DNA of 15,693 nucleotides from an uncultured Rubrobacteraceae bacterium. Its GTDB lineage: Bacteria > Actinomycetota > Rubrobacteria > Rubrobacterales > Rubrobacteraceae. The stretch lies in assembly GCA_902806015.1 (NCBI GenBank), contig CADCUZ010000022.1:1-15693 (forward strand), written 5' to 3'. The translations under genes and the position numbers were made by a program. This document shows, piece by piece, positions 7,201-13,357 of the stretch (position 1 is the first letter of the stretch; each line of letters starts with the position of its first letter). The notes under the pieces are model-generated. The model worked only from the letters and a program-made list of their open reading frames with translations, was not told where the DNA came from and searched no databases.

Positions 7201-8685
7201 CTACCCGTACGTTGGAAGCGGGCCCCCGGCGTCCCGCAGCACGTAGCCGTGGTACATCCTCTTGACGATGTCGGGCTTGCCGGCGGCGAGGTCCTTATTC
7301 ATTTTCAGGTCTTCCCTCACGTCGAAGAGCTTGGCGTCCGAGCCATCGTCGGCGCAGAACATGGCGTAGCGGTCGTCGCGGGCCCAGACGTGGTCGTGGT
7401 AGCCCAGGGTGAAGTGGGGTCGCGCTTCGGGCTTGCCGCCGTCGAAGAAGGCCATCAGGTCCTGGCCGGTCATCTGCTCGGGGGCTTCGATGCCGAGGTG
7501 GCCGAGGATGGTCGGGGCGACGTCGTGGGTGGAGGCGAAGTAGTCGTTCGTTTCGCCAGAGCGCTTGCCATCGGGGTGCCGGATCATGAACGGCACGTCC
7601 ACCGTTTCGGGGTAGAGCGCGTAGTGGGGCTTACCTACTAGGCCGTGCTCTCCAAGGATTATGCCGTGGTCCGAGAGCAGCAGGATCAGCGTGTCTTCGA
7701 AGAGGTTGAGCTCCTCCATCTTGTCCATGAAGCGTCCGAGCCAGCGGTCCATCATCGTCAGCTCGCCAGCGTACAGGGCGTTCATCCGGTCCAGTTGCGC
7801 GTCCGTGAGGTAGTCGCTCGGGCCGTAGGTCGCGGCGTAGGGCTCGGGACCGCCGTAGCCGTCCGAGTACATGCTCGTGTACTTCTCCGGCGGGTCCCAG
7901 GGCGCGTGCGGGTCGTAGACGTCGACGGTGAGGAAAAACGGGCCCACGTCCTTCGCATACTCCAGGAACTCCGCGGCCCGGTTGAAGACCCTCGGGGCGA
8001 ACCAGTCCTCCTCGCCCCGGCGGTCGGCCACGTTGGCGAAGTACTGGGCGAAGTACTGCTCGCCGCCCGTTCCGTAGGCGTCGGAGACCAGGGTCCGCTC
8101 CAGGCTCTCGGGGGGACAGGTCCAGACCGGCCTGTACTTGTCCGTCGTCTGGCCGCGGAAGAAGTCCCACACGTCGAAGCCCCGGTGCATATTGTAGGCG
8201 GGTTTGTACTGCTGCAGGTTGTCCGTTACGAACAGGTTTAGGTACCCGTTTTCCTTCATAACCTCGGCGAGCGTTACCTGCTCGAGGGGAATCGGCTGCC
8301 ACCCCCGCAAGGAGATGTTCTCCCCCTTCGGGGGATCGTAGTCCCGAAAAGGCCAGGTGCGAGTCCCCGTGTGGATGGCCCTCCTGGCGCAAATGGTGGG
8401 CGTGGATTCCGGATAAGCCCGGGTAAACAGCAGGCTCTCCCCCGCCAGCGTGTCCAGGTTGGGCGTCTTCATCCAGTCGTTCCCGTAGGCCCCGATGTGG
8501 TCCTTGCGCAGGGTGTCCACGATGATGAGGACGACGTTTTGCCCCCCATCGTCGCCGGACCTCTTCGGCGGCTCCCGCCTCACCCCCTGCTGCGTGTCGC
8601 ACGCGTTGGCGCCGAGCAGGGCCATCCCCGCCGTCCCGGCCCCCGCCGCCTTCAAAAAGGTTCTTCTAGTGAACGTGCGCCGCAG
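7201..8685 (-). CDS. Tat-exported sulfatase-superfamily hydrolase, atypical nucleophile site
   Basis: A 494-aa alkaline-phosphatase-fold enzyme. The N-terminus has a twin-arginine signal, MRRTFTRRTFLKAAGAGTAG then MALLGANAC, where Cys29 may be a lipoprotein cysteine. The metal site is recognisable: NVVLIIVDTLRKDHIGAYG (Asp57), DPHAPWDPPEKY in mid-protein, and LLSDHGIILGEHG. At the usual formylglycine position the sequence is YPESTPTICARRAIHTG (Ser94-x-Pro96, then Arg101). This lacks the strict C/S-x-P-x-R spacing, so sulfate-ester hydrolysis is uncertain and phosphatase or phosphodiesterase activity is possible. The signal peptide requires a start before the TTG at 8655. The only candidate after the in-frame TAA is CTG at 8685, eight bases after AAGGGAG. 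It would act outside the membrane, and the neighbours give no substrate clue. Confidence 0.85.
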   Translation of the reverse strand: MRRTFTRRTFLKAAGAGTAGMALLGANACDTQQGVRREPPKRSGDDGGQNVVLIIVDTLRKDHIGAYGNDWMKTPNLDTLAGESLLFTRAYPESTPTICARRAIHTGTRTWPFRDYDPPKGENISLRGWQPIPLEQVTLAEVMKENGYLNLFVTDNLQQYKPAYNMHRGFDVWDFFRGQTTDKYRPVWTCPPESLERTLVSDAYGTGGEQYFAQYFANVADRRGEEDWFAPRVFNRAAEFLEYAKDVGPFFLTVDVYDPHAPWDPPEKYTSMYSDGYGGPEPYAATYGPSDYLTDAQLDRMNALYAGELTMMDRWLGRFMDKMEELNLFEDTLILLLSDHGIILGEHGLVGKPHYALYPETVDVPFMIRHPDGKRSGETNDYFASTHDVAPTILGHLGIEAPEQMTGQDLMAFFDGGKPEARPHFTLGYHDHVWARDDRYAMFCADDGSDAKLFDVREDLKMNKDLAAGKPDIVKRMYHGYVLRDAGGPLPTYG

Positions 8686-8729
8686 GACCGTCGCTCCCTT
8701 CGATCCTTATAGAGGCTTCAACGCACGCG

Positions 8730-8738
8730 AGCATACCA
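8730..8738 (-). promoter_or_regulatory. Extended -10 promoter element for the sulfatase gene
   Basis: On the minus strand TGGTATGCT matches the extended -10 form (TG-n-TATnnT). It would start transcription near 8723, giving a leader of about 38 bases that includes the AAGGGAG ribosome site. No strong -35 is visible, which extended -10 promoters tolerate. A second A/T-rich hexamer, TATAAG (8709-8704), is nearer the start and is an alternative. Confidence 0.4.
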
Positions 8739-8739
8739 G

Positions 8740-9040
8740 AACACCTCCCGAGCAAGAGCCCCAAGGGCACGCCCGGCAGGACCCCAACCCGCGACCCACG
8801 GCAATGCATATCTCTGGCCGAGCCTCCCCGATACGCGAAGAGCGCTCATACAACCGGCTCGGGGTGGTTCGCGCTATCTCTTGTTCGATTTAGGGAGGCC
8901 CAAAGGTTCTCGATGACCTCCTCTGGCCGTCCCTCGGAACGTCTTCTACCCCTCTCGGCGGGTACGCATTTCGGGACATTCTGCGCCGAGACGCTGGTAA
9001 GAGCGTTGATACGATCGCTATGTGCGGTACGAAATAAAAA
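8740..9040. other. Intergenic region without a recognisable gene
   Basis: About 300 bases upstream of the sulfatase promoter. Frames on both strands are open but low-complexity or unlike any family I know. The right end (TTGATA at 9006-9011, then A/T-rich sequence up to 9040) could be a plus-strand promoter. The T-rich complement at 9034-9040 more likely serves as the tail of the minus-strand terminator next to it. Confidence 0.35.
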
Positions 9041-9099
9041 CTTGGTGCCCGCTCCTACTTTCCTTTCCCACCTATCATCCCCGATAGGCGGGCACCAAG
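9034..9099 (-). terminator. Long-stem terminator overlapping the end of a small gene
   Basis: CTTGGTGCCCGC (9041-9052) and GCGGGCACCAAG (9088-9099) are perfect 12-bp inverted arms. The 35-base loop contains a second 6-bp stem (CCTATC 9071-9076 with GATAGG 9083-9088). On the minus strand the structure is followed by TTTTTATTT, the layout of an intrinsic terminator. The TGA of the 99-codon minus-strand frame (9075-9077) lies in the inner hairpin, so the terminator begins inside coding sequence. The large loop is unusual; a structured RNA or a decayed mobile-element end is the alternative. Confidence 0.5.
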
Positions 9100-9374
9100 C
9101 CTCCAGTGTCAGTCGGCGGGTCGTCCCTCCACCTTTGCGGTTCGTAGAACCAGTAGAGCCCCGCGCTCCCGTCCTCGGACCGCACATTTATCGCCAGGTG
9201 GTCGGGACGACCGTAGGTCCTCTCTAGCGTGCCTACGCGCCCTTCCTCTTCCCGTTTCCCGCCGTCCGAGAGTCGCTTACCGGAGTGCCGGTACGAGCTT
9301 CGTTGAGAGCCCAAGAGGTTCACCACCGTGTCGCTCAAGATTTGGGGCCAGACCCGACCTCCGGCCCCAAGCAC
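9075..9374 (-). CDS. Hypothetical 99-aa protein
   Basis: I do not recognise this protein. Its C-terminal half looks protein-like: LERTYGRPDHLAINVRSEDG followed by LYWFYEPQRWRDDPP. Third codon positions are mostly G or C, as in the genes around it. It ends inside a terminator-like hairpin of the correct polarity, and an A/T-rich promoter-like region (TACACT, TATACC on the minus strand, 9387-9398) lies just before it; these two signals are the main support. The start is unsettled. GTG at 9374 follows AAAGGGAGA with almost no spacing, TTG at 9338 has no clear ribosome site, and internal GTG codons are possible. No membrane segment or signal peptide is seen. It may be a short unknown protein or the remainder of a longer one. 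Confidence 0.4.
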   Translation of the reverse strand: MLGAGGRVWPQILSDTVVNLLGSQRSSYRHSGKRLSDGGKREEEGRVGTLERTYGRPDHLAINVRSEDGSAGLYWFYEPQRWRDDPPTDTGGLVPAYRG

Positions 9375-9390
9375 TCTCCCTTTCCCGCGG

Positions 9391-9435
9391 TATAGTGTAC
9401 CGTGTTTCTACACCTTTTTATGTATACCGTGATAC
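9391..9435. promoter_or_regulatory. A/T-rich region with repeated GTrTACCGTG boxes
   Basis: GTGTACCGTG (9395-9404) and GTATACCGTG (9422-9431) are near-identical boxes 27 bases apart. Each overlaps a small inverted repeat (CGGTA...TACCG at the first, GTAT...ATAC at the second) and -10-like hexamers. The composition is strikingly A/T-rich for this genome. It is a good candidate promoter and operator region for the minus-strand 99-codon frame. Confidence 0.35.
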
Positions 9436-9622
9436 TTTTTTTGAGACCGATGCACCCTCCTCGCCAAGCCTCTGCCCCGCCCAGTTTGGTCCGATGGAAC
9501 TTGGCACGCCTCGAGGAGCCGGCCCCACCGGGCCAGGGATTCTGGGGAGGCTCCCCGGCCAAAATTGACCAGGGTTCACCCCGACCTTCACCCGTGCCCG
9601 GCTTTCCGGCCCGCCAGTGCGT

Positions 9623-10102
9623 TCACGCCGGGCCCTCGAAGACCCGTTCTGCCTCTTCCTCGAGTATCGGCCCCACGACCTCCGTTCGCCTCGTCCCGGC
9701 GGCCAGCACCTCGCGGCAGGGTAGCCGTAGCACCGGGTGGGCTTCATCGGGCGGAAACATCTCGTGGAGCCGGGCGGCGCTCGCGCCGTAGACCACCCTC
9801 CCCACGCCGCCGAAGAAGATCGCCGCCGAGCACATCGCGCAGGGCTCACCGCTGGCGTACAGCGAGGAAGAGGCGAAAGTCTCGGCGTCGACAGACCGGA
9901 AGGCGGCGCGGATCAGGTTGGTCTCGGCGTGCCCGGTCACGTCGCGCCCCGTGGTCTCGGTATTTAGGCCCTCCGCCAGCACCCGCCCGTCCTTGTCCAC
10001 GAGCACGGCACCGAAGGGGTCGTCGCCCCTCTCCCGCGACTTGCGGGCGAGCGCCATCGCCCGCCGAAGGTGGGCCGTATCCCTTTCGTCAACGCTTGCC
10101 AT
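9623..10102 (-). CDS. Nucleoside deaminase, cytidine/guanine deaminase superfamily
   Basis: A 159-aa zinc hydrolase of the CDA superfamily (tRNA-adenosine/guanine deaminase group). The catalytic HAE motif is at His58-Ala-Glu60 (GHAETNLIRAA), and the second zinc motif PCAMC gives Cys88 and Cys91 (EPCAMCSAAIFFGGVGRVVYG). DPFGAVLVDKDGRVLAEGLN at the N-terminus is the substrate-side strand typical of the group. Length is normal. The C-terminal half (AARLHEMFPPDEAHPVLRLP) resembles guanine deaminase-like bacterial proteins more than tRNA-specific TadA, so a purine-salvage role is my preference; substrate is unproven. ATG at 10102 has GAGGAGG eight bases upstream. That ribosome site overlaps the TAG of the 45-codon gene before it, pointing to a two-gene operon. 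Confidence 0.86.
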   Translation of the reverse strand: MASVDERDTAHLRRAMALARKSRERGDDPFGAVLVDKDGRVLAEGLNTETTGRDVTGHAETNLIRAAFRSVDAETFASSSLYASGEPCAMCSAAIFFGGVGRVVYGASAARLHEMFPPDEAHPVLRLPCREVLAAGTRRTEVVGPILEEEAERVFEGPA

Positions 10103-10116
10103 CGTTCGGTCCTCCT

Positions 10117-10254
10117 CTAGTCTGTCTCGTGCGGACCACGCTCGGCGGGCCCCCGCAGAAGGTAACGCGGCGGCCAAAGCCAGCCAAGCTCCCCCACGAC
10201 CCCAAAGAGGAGCACCACGAATAGCACGAGCGCCCAGGCCCATCTCCCCGCCAC
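10117..10254 (-). CDS. Small single-pass membrane protein, 45 aa
   Basis: An unknown short gene immediately upstream of the deaminase. It begins at GTG 10254 (VAGRWAWALVLFVVLLFGVV), giving one membrane helix of about 20 residues. A WLWPPRYLLRG segment and a charged tail ending ERGPHETD follow. An in-frame TAA lies three codons before the start, and GGAG is about 12 bases upstream. The TAG shares bases with the deaminase ribosome-binding site, a spacing typical of real co-translated genes. Hydrophobic codons are G/C-ending as in true genes here. Function is unknown. The overlapping 63-codon frame on the same strand (10089-10280) is Gly/Ser/Cys-rich and less convincing. Confidence 0.5.
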   Translation of the reverse strand: MAGRWAWALVLFVVLLFGVVGELGWLWPPRYLLRGPAERGPHETD

Positions 10255-10456
10255 GCGGGCATCTTACTCCATTCGCCCAACTGCAGAGAGGAAGCGCATA
10301 CCCCCGACCCTATACCCTCAAAATTTCTCCCTGCAGGCGTCCCGCTTTGCCCCGGTCGGAGGGAGCTTGCAACACCGGTGGACGGGCATCCGGGATTTTG
10401 AACGCGCTCTCGCTACAAACTAATCTTTGTGATACGAGAAGAAAAACCTTCGAGCC

Positions 10457-10513
10457 GGTCCGCCACGTTAAGCTGTAGACCCTTCGTCACGAACACTGGT
10501 GACAAGGCGGACC
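10457..10513. repeat. Nested inverted repeat, structured-RNA candidate
   Basis: GGTCCGCC (10457-10464) pairs with GGCGGACC (10506-10513). Inside, CTT-c-GTCAC (10482-10490) pairs with GTGAC-AAG (10499-10506). The right-hand strand is nearly continuous from inner to outer stem, and the left-hand strand has a 17-base insertion. It lies about 40 bases from the tRNA relic. It could be a folded RNA, a recombination site or the end of a lost element; no T-run follows on either strand. Confidence 0.35.
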
Positions 10514-10553
10514 ACGTGGGTAATTCCTGTGGTTCTCAGGGAGTTAGGAGAGC

Positions 10554-10615
10554 GGGCTCGGCAGGATTCGAACCTGCGATACACGGCCCCAGAAACCTTC
10601 TGCTCCCCCTTGCGA
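10554..10615 (-). pseudogene. tRNA 3'-end relic (tRNA-Arg-like)
   Basis: On the minus strand a perfect T-arm, GCAGG-TTCGAAT-CCTGC (10577-10561), is followed by a 3' acceptor strand CGAGCCC (10560-10554) and G. The matching 5' acceptor strand GGGCTCG is absent where it should lie (near 10625-10640). The anticodon and D regions are only vaguely tRNA-like (AGCAG, then GGTTTC). From memory, the 3' half resembles actinobacterial tRNA-Arg. A tRNA with an intact T-arm and acceptor but a lost 5' half is typical of integration-site relics. Confidence 0.6.
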
Positions 10616-10774
10616 TTGGAAAAAGCGTATTTCTATAGGGTTTCTCAGTCATCCCCCGCGCACCACATCATGAATGCAGACCGTCATAAACTGCCGCATA
10701 AGCTGTCAATTTTTCACGCGTCCGTTCCACTATCTTATTACCCGAAAGCGTCCACCTTACTATGGGTTACCCCT

Positions 10775-10796
10775 AAAAAACCCGAAGAAGGGGTTT
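10775..10796 (-). terminator. Intrinsic terminator-like hairpin
   Basis: AAACCC (10778-10783) and GGGTTT (10791-10796) enclose a seven-base loop. On the minus strand the stem is followed by a run of six T (10780-10775, partly inside the stem), the form of a Rho-independent terminator. No minus-strand gene to its right is evident, so it probably belonged to one that has been lost. On the plus strand the T-run is missing. Confidence 0.4.
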
Positions 10797-10877
10797 CCTT
10801 AGTGCAAAGAGACCGCTCCCCGAAGGTGCCGTTCAGCGCGAGCGCCCCGTCCTCCCCGATGTTGCGTATCGCTCCCG

Positions 10878-11036
10878 ATGGTGGCCGTGCCTGTAGGGAT
10901 GGTGCTGTGCGGGTTTGCGTTTGATATCTTCGGCTCGCGCCTGACCCTTGCGGGCATCTCCGCCTGCTACTTGGCGGTTGGGCTTCTGTTGTTCCTAACC
11001 CCGGCCCTGCACGAGCTGGACAAGCCCCATGGGTAG
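10878..11036 (+). pseudogene. MFS transporter relic, last two membrane helices
   Basis: A 52-codon plus-strand frame reads MVAVPVGMVLCGFAFDIFGS, then RLTLAGISACYLAVGLLLFL, then TPALHELDKPHG and a stop. This is the characteristic end of a major facilitator superfamily drug/siderophore-type exporter: helix 11, the loop, helix 12, and a short tail ending in an x-x-LDKP motif. The other about 350 residues are missing. Immediately upstream the frame loses all resemblance, although LPMVAVPVG suggests that a few more codons once belonged to it. It is a deletion remnant with no function expected. Confidence 0.65.
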
Positions 11037-11310
11037 CCGACGGCGCGGTTGCCGAGGGCGTTATGGGCTGGCCAGCGCCACGTTCGGGGGCGCTTCCTCA
11101 TGCCAGCTAGAGGTTCTTTAACACTAGTTGTTCGTCCGAGCTGGCAGAAGGGGCGTTCTCCGAAGCCCGAGCTTGCAAAATGGGCGATGCAGCGGCAACC
11201 CGCGACGAGGTTCTTGCGCTTCGGTACGCCTTTCGTGAGCTGGATAACATCGAATCCTAGCGCCGAGGGTAACATGGTCCAAGCCGGTCGGGCGACGAAG
11301 GGAGCGAACC
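11037..11310. other. Intergenic stretch with a hairpin and a possible relic peptide
   Basis: Two items stand out. TGCCAGCT (11101-11108) and AGCTGGCA (11139-11146) form 8-bp inverted arms. A plus-strand frame ending in TAG at 11258-11260 reads ELAEGAFSEARACKMGDAAA and then TRDEVLALRYAFRELDNIES, which looks protein-like and could be the C-terminus of a lost gene. I recognise no family. AAGGGAG at 11298-11304 is the ribosome site of the next gene. Confidence 0.3.
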
Positions 11311-11862
11311 TTGTCCCAGGAATACGAGCAGAGCCAGGCGATAGAAGCCCCGCCCGAGGAGGTCTTCGCTTGGCTCTCGGACGTCGGCAACCTGCCCGAG
11401 TACCTGCCCCCCGTGGTGGACTCCTCCGTGGTGGGGCCGTCTAGGGAGGGCGTCCCCGGGAAAAGGATCAGGACGACTCTAGAGTACCCAGGCGGGGGCG
11501 GGGGCACGTTCGAGGCCGAAGGCTACCTCGCCGTGGACGAGCGGGAGCGCAGGATGGAGTGGGGCGCGGAGGCAGGGCGCGACTACTCGGGGTGGCTCAC
11601 GGTGGCGAACCGCGGCGAGGGCGCAAGCGAGGTGGTGGTGCACCTCTCCTTCGGCGAACGCTCGGCGGGGCCGGAGATCGAGCAGCGCTCGCCTGAGGAC
11701 CGCGACCCGCTGGCGGAGGGCATCTCGGCGACGTTGGAGTCCATCCGCAGGCAGGTAGAGGAAGGCTCGGGCAAGCTGGAAGCACCGCCGCCTCCGGAGG
11801 GGGCTGAGCCGCAGCTGGAGGAGAACCCGGCAGTGGTCGACGAGGACCCGCCGCGAGGGTGA
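11311..11862 (+). CDS. SRPBCC-fold protein (polyketide cyclase/dehydrase-like)
   Basis: A 183-aa cytoplasmic protein. Residues 1-145 form a START/Bet v 1-like SRPBCC domain: YEQSQAIEAPPEEVFAWLSD at the N-terminus (first strand and helix), the LEYPGGGGGTFEAEGYL strand pair, SGWLTVANRG, and the long C-terminal helix DPLAEGISATLESIRRQVEE. The fold binds hydrophobic ligands; the ligand here is unknown. The last about 40 residues (PPPPEGAEPQLEENPAVVDE) are acidic and proline-rich, probably disordered, and not part of the fold. TTG at 11311 was chosen because AAGGGAG sits six bases upstream and the domain starts at once. It converges with the winged-helix membrane gene across 68 bases. Confidence 0.8.
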   Translation: MSQEYEQSQAIEAPPEEVFAWLSDVGNLPEYLPPVVDSSVVGPSREGVPGKRIRTTLEYPGGGGGTFEAEGYLAVDERERRMEWGAEAGRDYSGWLTVANRGEGASEVVVHLSFGERSAGPEIEQRSPEDRDPLAEGISATLESIRRQVEEGSGKLEAPPPPEGAEPQLEENPAVVDEDPPRG

Positions 11863-11930
11863 CCGCTTTCTCGGAACTTTGCGTGTAGGGGGTCCATGAT
11901 GGGCACCCCTTCGGGCATGTCCTTGCCTGC

Positions 11931-12398
11931 CTATAGGCCGTAAAGCAGCTTGCTGCCTTCGGCCCGAACCTCCAAGTGTCCGCCCTGTGCCAGCTCCGAG
12001 AGCATCCGGCCCGCCTCGGCCACCGTCAGCGTCGTCTCAAGTGCCGCCCTGACCGGGGTGATCTCCCCGTGGCGTTCGATCGCTTCCAATAGCTGGCGTT
12101 GGGCGTGCTTGCCGTCGCGATCCACGACGGCTGGCGTGGGCACCGGACCGTCCATGGCTCCATTCCACTGAGACCCCGACGTCCACAATCCCTCGACACC
12201 GCGCCTCCACAGGCGCGTCGCGCCCTTGGTCGCCACGGCGCAGGTGAGAAGTAGCCCGAAGAAGAGCGCCCACCACCAGCCCTCGGCGAAGCCCACGACC
12301 GACAGCACCGTGGCCATCCAGACCTGGGCCTTGGGGTCAAAGACCCTACGGACCGGCGACCGCTCGCCGATGTCTTCGCGTGCTGGCAACCTCGTCAT
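11931..12398 (-). CDS. Two-TM membrane protein with C-terminal winged-helix domain
   Basis: A 155-aa protein of unusual architecture. A basic N-terminal tail (1-25) leads to a tight membrane hairpin, VWMATVLSVVGFAEGWWWAL then FFGLLLTCAVA (27-57). A linker follows, then a small winged-helix-like fold (about 99-155) with HGEITPVRAALETTLTVAEA as helices 2-3 and HLEVRAEGSKLLYGL as the wing. Comparable 2TM-plus-wHTH proteins occur in actinobacteria and cyanobacteria without known function. Either membrane-tethered DNA binding or a protein-interaction role is possible. ATG at 12398 follows GGAGGAGAGGG by five bases, a strong site; the upstream in-frame extension is charged filler. It lies 94 bp downstream of the TetR gene on the same strand and may be co-transcribed. 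An 8-bp inverted repeat occupies the gap. Confidence 0.7.
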   Translation of the reverse strand: MTRLPAREDIGERSPVRRVFDPKAQVWMATVLSVVGFAEGWWWALFFGLLLTCAVATKGATRLWRRGVEGLWTSGSQWNGAMDGPVPTPAVVDRDGKHAQRQLLEAIERHGEITPVRAALETTLTVAEAGRMLSELAQGGHLEVRAEGSKLLYGL

Positions 12399-12417
12399 GC
12401 GAACCCTCTCCTCCCGC

Positions 12418-12460
12418 TCCTCGTGGTTTGCCCCGCTCCTTTGCCCGCCGATCACGAGGA
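12418..12460. repeat. Inverted repeat between tetR-type gene and wHTH gene
   Basis: TCCTCGTG (12418-12425) and CACGAGGA (12453-12460) are exact inverted arms separated by 27 bases. They lie in the short gap upstream of the winged-helix gene's ribosome site. The repeat could act as an attenuator or an operator. No T-run follows. Confidence 0.35.
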
Positions 12461-12492
12461 CGTAGAGGCGAGGCTTGGTGGATGTTCGGTGG

Positions 12493-13149
12493 TCACGGAT
12501 GGTCTCCTCTAGGCGGTTTATCGCCCGGTTTTACCCCGCCAGGTTCGGAGTTTTGCTCGGGATGCGACGAGGCGACGAGGGTTTCGAAGGCGGCAAGGGC
12601 GCGCGCGTCCGCCTCCGGGTCCCTCGTCAGTCGTTGGGACACGTGGTGGCTGAGGTAGACGCCGTTGAGCTCCCAGACGAACTGGACGGCGTCAAGGTCG
12701 TCCCTCAGGTGCCCGAGGGCCATCGCCTCGTTCACTAACCCGACCAGCATCCCCGACCATCCCCTCTGGCTCTCCGCCAGGTAGTCGCGCACGCAGCCTT
12801 CCTCGGCGTCGTCAAGCTCGAAGGCGGCCCCGTACAGCGGACAGCCACCGGGCAAGCCCGAGCGCGACGCCCACCCCAGCCAACGACCCACCAACGCCCT
12901 CAGCCGCGGCAAGCCCTCGGGCTCCTCCATGGCGGGGAGGACCACCTCGCGCCGCAGCGCCTCCTCGGCCGCACGCAGGAGTTCGATCTGGAGCTCTTCT
13001 TTGGATCTAAAGTGGGCGAACAGCCCGCTCTTGGAGAGCTCCGCCCGCTCCGCCAGCCCGCCGAGACTCACGCCCGCGAGGCCGCGCTCGCTTACGATCT
13101 CGAGGCCGCGCCCGAGAATGCGCTGGTGCGTGGAGTCCGACTTAGGCAT
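12493..13149 (-). CDS. TetR/AcrR-family transcriptional repressor
   Basis: A 218-aa one-component regulator. The N-terminal DNA-binding domain reads HQRILGRGLEIVSERGLAGV, then LGGLAERAELSKSGLFAHFRSKEEL: helix 1, then the helix-turn-helix at about residues 29-48, with the SKSGLFAHF recognition helix. The remainder is a helical ligand domain of the YcdC/TetR_C type, including GLPGGCPLYGAAFELDDAEE. The tail after residue 200 is Pro/Gly-rich and probably loose. ATG at 13149 is the only sensible start and has no Shine-Dalgarno sequence. A perfect 24-bp palindrome lies nine bases upstream, almost certainly its own operator. The divergent neighbour is a VOC protein, and the downstream gene on the same strand is a winged-helix membrane protein; either may be in its regulon. 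The inducer is unknown. Confidence 0.88.
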   Translation of the reverse strand: MPKSDSTHQRILGRGLEIVSERGLAGVSLGGLAERAELSKSGLFAHFRSKEELQIELLRAAEEALRREVVLPAMEEPEGLPRLRALVGRWLGWASRSGLPGGCPLYGAAFELDDAEEGCVRDYLAESQRGWSGMLVGLVNEAMALGHLRDDLDAVQFVWELNGVYLSHHVSQRLTRDPEADARALAAFETLVASSHPEQNSEPGGVKPGDKPPRGDHP

Positions 13150-13155
13150 GGGTGC

Positions 13156-13185
13156 ACAATAGCACGACCGGTCGTGCTATTACAA
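13156..13185 (-). promoter_or_regulatory. TetR-type gene promoter: -35, operator in spacer, -10
   Basis: On the minus strand TTGTAA (13185-13180) and TATTGT (13161-13156) are -35-like and -10-like boxes 18 bases apart. Six bases separate the -10 from the ATG at 13149, which would make the A of the ATG the transcription start. With no ribosome site present, a leaderless message fits. The operator palindrome fills the spacer, so repressor and RNA polymerase could not bind together. Confidence 0.5.
13158..13181. promoter_or_regulatory. Perfect 24-bp palindromic operator
   Basis: The half-site AATAGCACGACC (13158-13169) is followed directly by its exact complement GGTCGTGCTATT (13170-13181). The symmetry ends sharply outside these bases. 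Its position between two divergent genes and over the TetR promoter makes it the probable binding site of that regulator, giving autorepression and possible control of the VOC gene. Confidence 0.8.
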
Positions 13186-13357
13186 GTTCCACAGCGGTCG
13201 TTTGAGCCTCAGCTCTCCTTCTATCCTTATTTACCAGGGGTCGTGGAATGGGAGGTCTCCGAATTTCGCCTCACCATGGCAGAATACTCAGAGATGGAAG
13301 CGGAACGCATGCACGACGGTCACACCAAGCTCGGGTTATCAAGGGGAAGGGTCAAAC

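Noticed and set aside
8846..9187. 113-codon minus-strand frame
   Set aside because: Crosses the hairpin at 9034-9099, has low-complexity composition and no family resemblance; the overlapping 99-codon frame fits the terminator better.
9443..9622. Possible terminator after the deaminase gene (CCGG-rich inverted repeats)
   Set aside because: Only 4-bp stems made of self-complementary CCGG and no T-run; not distinguishable from background in such G/C-rich DNA.
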